Shown here: piece by piece, positions 47,641 through 51,644 of the stretch
Layout of the letters: the number at the start of each line of letters is the position of its first letter
How positions within the stretch are numbered: the first letter of the stretch is position 1
Source: Emmonsiellopsis sp. PD_33
Taxonomy: Eukaryota > Ascomycota > Eurotiomycetes > Onygenales > Ajellomycetaceae
Direction of reading: 5' to 3'
Length of the DNA stretch: 51,644 bases
NCBI GenBank assembly: GCA_032988165.1
Contig: JANTQF010000248.1
Coordinates: 1 to 51,644, forward strand
Position numbers and translations under genes: made by a program
Notes under the pieces: model-generated
The model's input: the letters and a program-made list of their open reading frames with translations, nothing else
Databases searched by the model: none
Told to the model about the DNA's origin: nothing

Positions 47641-49351
47641 TTAAATAATATTCATGGCTCCAGGGAAAATTGCTAGCATACAAGCATGGTGAGAATTTTT
47701 GAAGAATATAAATATATGTAGAGTTGGTTCTGAATCCTTTCTACCTCTTTGCAACCACAAGTTATAGGCATTCACAAAGGCTGCCTTGATAGCTGCAATG
47801 GCTTCAGCCTTTATCCCCTTTATAGCTTCTTTTTGAGCATCAGTTAATTTAACCATGATATCACAGTCCTCATGTGAGGGGAGGTCAATAATATTCTTAT
47901 CAAATCATTTGTAATTGGTGTCTCACTGGATCATAATGCATTTGAGAATCCATGCAAATAGAAGGGTAAATCCCCTCAGTTGGGCCTTAGATGCTTCTAT
48001 CATACTATAAGTCTTCATGTAGTTGCCTAGTACAGTAGAGGTGTCCTGGCTGAGCTTTTTGAACTCCTCCTGACAGGCCTGATGTAGTATGTCCAATTCC
48101 AATTAATAATCAGTTTTCAGAAGGCCCATTCAATACTATAAGTCATAAGGGCCTTTTTCAAATAGAGTTCCAGACATTAATCAGACATTAGGATCAGTTG
48201 GCAGTAGTTTGACATCATCATGGAGTTTCTTCTTTATTTCATTCAGAATGAAATGAAAATTACAGATAGTTATACTATTCTCACTCTTCTCCAGATGAGA
48301 TTCATTATAAACTAGTAGTCCCCAGTTCCATGCAGGCATTAATATTAGAGTTTGATGCATATAGTTTATCATGTATGGTGTTATCAGCACCATATAGTTA
48401 TTAAGCTTAGCATGGGGTATGAGGTCTTTAGAGATAGATGAAAGTAGATACATCTTAGCACTTAGACTATGCTTCTTAAACCTCTTGATTATAAAACTCT
48501 CAGAAGAGATGGAGGGCTATACAAATAATCTCAACAGTAACTTAGAGTTAATAACATTTATAAACTCATCAACCCATACAAATAGAAGTGATAGTGGGGC
48601 TATAATGAGAGAATAACCCCTTCTAATCCTCCACACCTTCAGCAGTGCCTTCTGATTGATATGTGGCTCTTGAATCACAGTACAGAGGCACCTGAAGGGC
48701 CATTGTGACTGTGTTGGGCATGATGTAGTAGGAGCTGTGTCTTTTTGAAGGTATTTATAGGCTGTTTTGGAATTAAACTCTTAGGATTCCCTAACTAAAT
48801 TATAATTTAATGCCAGTAAGGACCTAAGAATAATATAGGTAATCTACTCAGTGGTTTTCCCAAGCCCTATCTTATCACCTAGAATGCCCCCTCCCACTTT
48901 GTTGTCTGCTAACAGCATCCAGAATGCAGCAAAGATCTGATAGCTGAAGGATGCCCTCTTCATATATGATATTTTAATTTTAGTTGAGAGATCTTTGTAG
49001 TCCACTACCTTGTCCTTAAATATGAAAAAGTGAGCAAATAGACTCTCATTGTGTTTAGTGAGTTGATGGCATCTTGTTGTGTCTACTACTCAGAAAATTA
49101 GACTAATGTTATTAAGATTATATATATCATCTATTCAAGCACTATTAATATTGGTTTCTGGCTGCTCATTGGGATCCAGAATCATGATGACCTCTAGGGT
49201 GAGAGTTTTTAGTGTTAGACTGTCTGAGGATGTAAGTACCTTGAGAGATGACTTGACCTGCTGACTGGGTGTTAAGAGGTCTATTGCTATTTAACTGTCT
49301 TCTATCTCACCAGCTGGATTGGCAGGGGATGTGGGCACCTTAAGAGATAAC

Positions 49352-49465
49352 TTAACTGGTGGATTGTCTTTTGGGATTGGATCATCTTTTGAAATTAGAT
49401 TGTCTTTTGGGATTGGATCATCTTTTGAGATTAAATTATCTATTTAGATTGAATTATCTATTTCA
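49352..49465. repeat. 20-base tandem repeat, related array
   Basis: Units of the form TCTTTTGGGATTGGATCA repeat about five times, related to the arrays at 47.5 and 50.1 kb. Lies between the N-terminal and ATPase parts of the SNF2-like remnant. Confidence 0.75.
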
Positions 49466-50139
49466 GTGTTAAATGATATAGTAGGAATAGTATTATATCT
49501 TGAGGCTTCAGTGTTATCATCATCATCATCAAAGCTGGCTGGATGTTTACACTTATTAGATTTCTCCTGGATCTTGAACTGAACTACTCACTACTATAAT
49601 AGTATATCTGATTTGACTACTCTATCTATAAAGAAGGCTGCCTTGCATTGGGTGATTCATGAGGTTGCTTGACTGATCCTAATGCCAACTGACTGTTCTG
49701 AATAGTATGGATCTATAAGAAAGACTTGCTAGGCCTCTGAGTTGAAATGGATGATACTATTACTCTTCAGCTCTTCCAGCTAGTCACTATAATCCTCCTT
49801 TATAAGATGGTTGACTAGGTTCAGTCTCCCAGCTACATAAGATGTCAGATCTGCTGATGTGCACATAGTGAGCTGATTGTCTTCATCCACTAGAGAGTTA
49901 ATAGTGTGGAACTCCACATGTTGGATCCAGTTATTAAGTATGTTTAGTGTTGGTTTGGTAGCTCTGAAATCCAAAGCACAAGTAAAGGGTAGTAAAGACC
50001 TATAGTTACTACTACAGCTGGCCATTATCATTGGTCTCTCTGATTGATATGCTGATGGAGTTTGCTATATCAGTGGTGAAAGCTCCTAGTACTTAAGACT
50101 GGGCTCTTTAGATTTGACTGATGGATAGATTGGCATGGA

Positions 50140-50230
50140 TGTTTTGGAATTAGATGATGTTTTGGGATTGGATGGTGTTTTGGAATTAGATGCTATTTTG
50201 AGATTAGATGCTGTTTTGGGATTAGATGGT
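50140..50230. repeat. 20-base tandem repeat near the start of the SNF2-like remnant
   Basis: Units of the form GTTTTGGGATTAGATG repeat four to five times. On the minus strand three units make 20 codons and read SNPKTASNLKIASNSKT, directly after the presumed start. Confidence 0.8.
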
Positions 50231-50579
50231 TACTGGTCCCTACTATATTTCTAAGTCATTATATAGACTTGTTTACTGAAGAGATTAATAATGATAATCT
50301 AGTAACTATCTATAATGTATCTATTATTATTGAGAGGTTTCTTTATCTATCTGACAGGAATATTCATTACATCTAACAGGCCTTAGCTGATGCATTCATC
50401 AACAGTGTGGATTCTGAATTGCCTTTCATAGCTAGTATCCTGCTTGACTGTGTGGTAGTTAGAGGATACTGCAAGCCATTAATTGAATTTAGCCTTGAGC
50501 TGGTTCAGATTCTATATTGCACAGCCTATAACTTTACTGATTGCTTCATTGGATAGGATAATCATAATGGCCTAGATGT

Positions 50580-50790
50580 GAATATCAGAATGAAAATATT
50601 ATAAATAGAGGATGTAATATGACTTACTAGCTGACTTAGAGCTTCTTCATCAAAGTTGACTTTAAAGTTGGCAGGATAGTGATGAGAAGTTGGTAATGGA
50701 TTAAGACTAGATGTAAAGGTCAGAATGAAAATGTTATAAATAGAGAATGCAGTATGACTTACTGGCTGAGCTTCTTTATTAAAGTTAGCT
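50580..50790. repeat. 135-base direct duplication upstream of the SNF2-like remnant
   Basis: CAGAATGAAAATATTATAAA at 50586 recurs with few changes at 50721, and both copies continue with ATGACTTACT(A/G)GCTGA. Second copy partly diverged. Could be a doubled promoter-side segment. Confidence 0.75.
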
Positions 50791-51436
50791 CTAAATCTCT
50801 GATGTTAGTAGTAGGGCAGTGGTGGTAAGTTAGCAACAGATTGGGCTGTTATGGTGTTATAAGAAGTTAGTTGAAAAGCTTGTAAGCTTCTTAGGTGAAT
50901 GATTGAGCTAAGAGCTGAACTCTAAAGCTTAAATAGATTTAGCTCTATTTACAAGATTGAATGGGGATAGCCACACAATGTGTTATAAGTCATCACTGAA
51001 CCTTTATATTCTAATAATGTTAGTCTCACTATATGATTACTTAATCCTCTTCTTTTAACAATCTTAACCTCATAATGTGATCACTTAACCCTTATTATTT
51101 TGATTCAAACACTTTCATCAGGATCTTTTATTTGTATGCTTTTATCTACATAATTTCATTTAGAATTTTAGATGCTTTCATCAGAACACTTTCATTAGAA
51201 TACTTTTATTAGAATGCTTTTATTGGGACACTTTCATTTAACACTTTTAATTTGGCAATCTTACTTCAACTATTCATTTAATATTAAAATACCATCTAAT
51301 ATCAAAATAATATTTAATACCAAAACAACTTGAACCATGTCAACTAACAAGGACTGCAAATACTAGCTAAATAGTCATTACTAGACTGGCCGCTGGGACC
51401 ATGAATTTTCATGCATGTTTAGTTTGGTTTGGTTTG
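50791..51436. other. CpG-depleted sequence up to the window edge region
   Basis: No gene. Short imperfect CTTTCATTAGAACA-like units repeat at about 51,140-51,240. A single CpG returns at 51391-51392 within TGGCCGCTGGGACC, the first since 28,641. Confidence 0.5.
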
Positions 51437-51464
51437 GTTTTAGTCACACATGAGTGACTAAAAC
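51437..51464. repeat. 11-base perfect inverted repeat
   Basis: Arms GTTTTAGTCAC (51437-51447) and GTGACTAAAAC (51454-51464) are separated by six bases and preceded by a TTTGG triple. Might mark the end of a transposon. The remaining 180 bases to the window edge are AT-rich with no coding signal. Confidence 0.6.
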
Positions 51465-51644
51465 ATGATTTTAAATTTTAAAACAGGTAAAATGACCAAC
51501 CTTTTTAATTTAAAATAGGACCAAACATGACTAGGATTATTCCATGATACTTCCATGTCACTTCTTGGCATTTCTTGGCAAAAAACTACTATTTTTAGTA
51601 TACTTTTTAGGGAATTTTCCTAGATTTCCAGGGTCAAAATTGGA

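Larger units (their letters stand above)
46640..50259 (-). pseudogene. Decayed SNF2-family ATPase/helicase-like gene
   Basis: The minus-strand reading starts near an ATG at 50259, followed at once by TAG where a Trp codon may have been. An N-terminal part of unknown family follows (FRATKPTLNILNNWIQHVEF; LTSYVAGRLNLVNHLI; 49,780-50,031). The SNF2 core shows YQIFAAFWMLLADNK, Walker A GGGILGDKIGLGKTTE (about 48,849-48,896), SLIIAPLSLLFVW and the DExH-like motif WGLLVYNESHLEKSEN (about 48,283-48,330) with Asp changed to Asn. Well-preserved short pieces follow: AQKEAIKGIKAEAIAAIKAA (47,641-47,856), and an acidic linker then MPYSPFIMDLVKRVKVKF (47,119-47,523). Helicase C motifs could not be placed with confidence. 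Same mutation pattern as the transposons around it. Confidence 0.62.
28641..51390. repeat. CpG-depleted, AT-rich repeat block with decayed transposable elements
   Basis: From 28,641 to 51,390 I found essentially no CG dinucleotide, whereas the first 28.6 kb is full of them. The block holds remnants of at least three transposon classes and several tandem arrays and no intact gene. Protein-like frames are broken by TAG stops where relatives have Trp, Gln or Arg, and by D-to-N, G-to-S/R and C-to-Y changes. These are the products of CpG-to-TpG/CpA and some CpA-to-TpA change (RIP-like). Confidence 0.9.

Overview
This is a nuclear contig from a filamentous ascomycete, most likely a Eurotiomycete. 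Introns are short (51 to 124 bases), usually with GT..AG ends and CTAAC- or CTGAC-type branch points. The proteins (Thi4, Isc1, Swd3, GH128, Ubr1, Pym, Hem14) read like Eurotiales/Onygenales orthologues. The exact genus cannot be fixed from the sequence alone. CpG-depleted repeats like those in the second half are known from some Onygenales, which makes that order a reasonable guess.

Layout, 1 to 28,640 (gene-rich, normal CpG): THI4 thiazole synthase (+), ISC1 inositol phosphosphingolipid phospholipase C (-), a COMPASS-type WD40 protein of the Swd3/WDR5 family (+), a secreted GH128 glucanase (-), a RED/IK-like splicing factor (-), a 3.4 kb gap with coding-like debris, a 2-oxoglutarate Fe(II) oxygenase (+), a 2,153-residue UBR1 N-recognin (-), a five-exon QCR9 gene for the small bc1 subunit (-), a Pym/WIBG Mago-binding protein (+), and HEM14 protoporphyrinogen oxidase (-). 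These are mostly unlinked housekeeping genes, not a cluster. QCR9 and PYM share a divergent promoter of about 390 bases, and ISC1 and SWD3 share one of about 375 bases.

Layout, 28,641 to 51,644 (AT-rich, almost without CpG): this block starts 345 bases upstream of the HEM14 start codon and holds no intact gene. It contains decayed elements of several classes: a Helitron-type helicase (-), a Ty3/gypsy gag-pro-pol (+) with a probable 3' LTR, a Plavaka/CACTA-type transposase (-), and a SNF2-like ATPase (-). Between and inside them lie tandem arrays with periods of about 20, 63, 74 (42+32), 94, 135 and 185 bases. CpG is essentially gone and many Trp/Gln/Arg codons have become stops. Several catalytic or zinc-binding residues are changed by G-to-A or C-to-T steps, as expected of RIP-like or methylation-driven decay. 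The block looks like a heterochromatic repeat island abutting euchromatin.

The most useful points for a second look are the QCR9 gene with a two-codon first exon and a GC-AG intron, the abrupt CpG cliff beside HEM14, and the SNF2-like ATPase caught inside the mutated repeat block.
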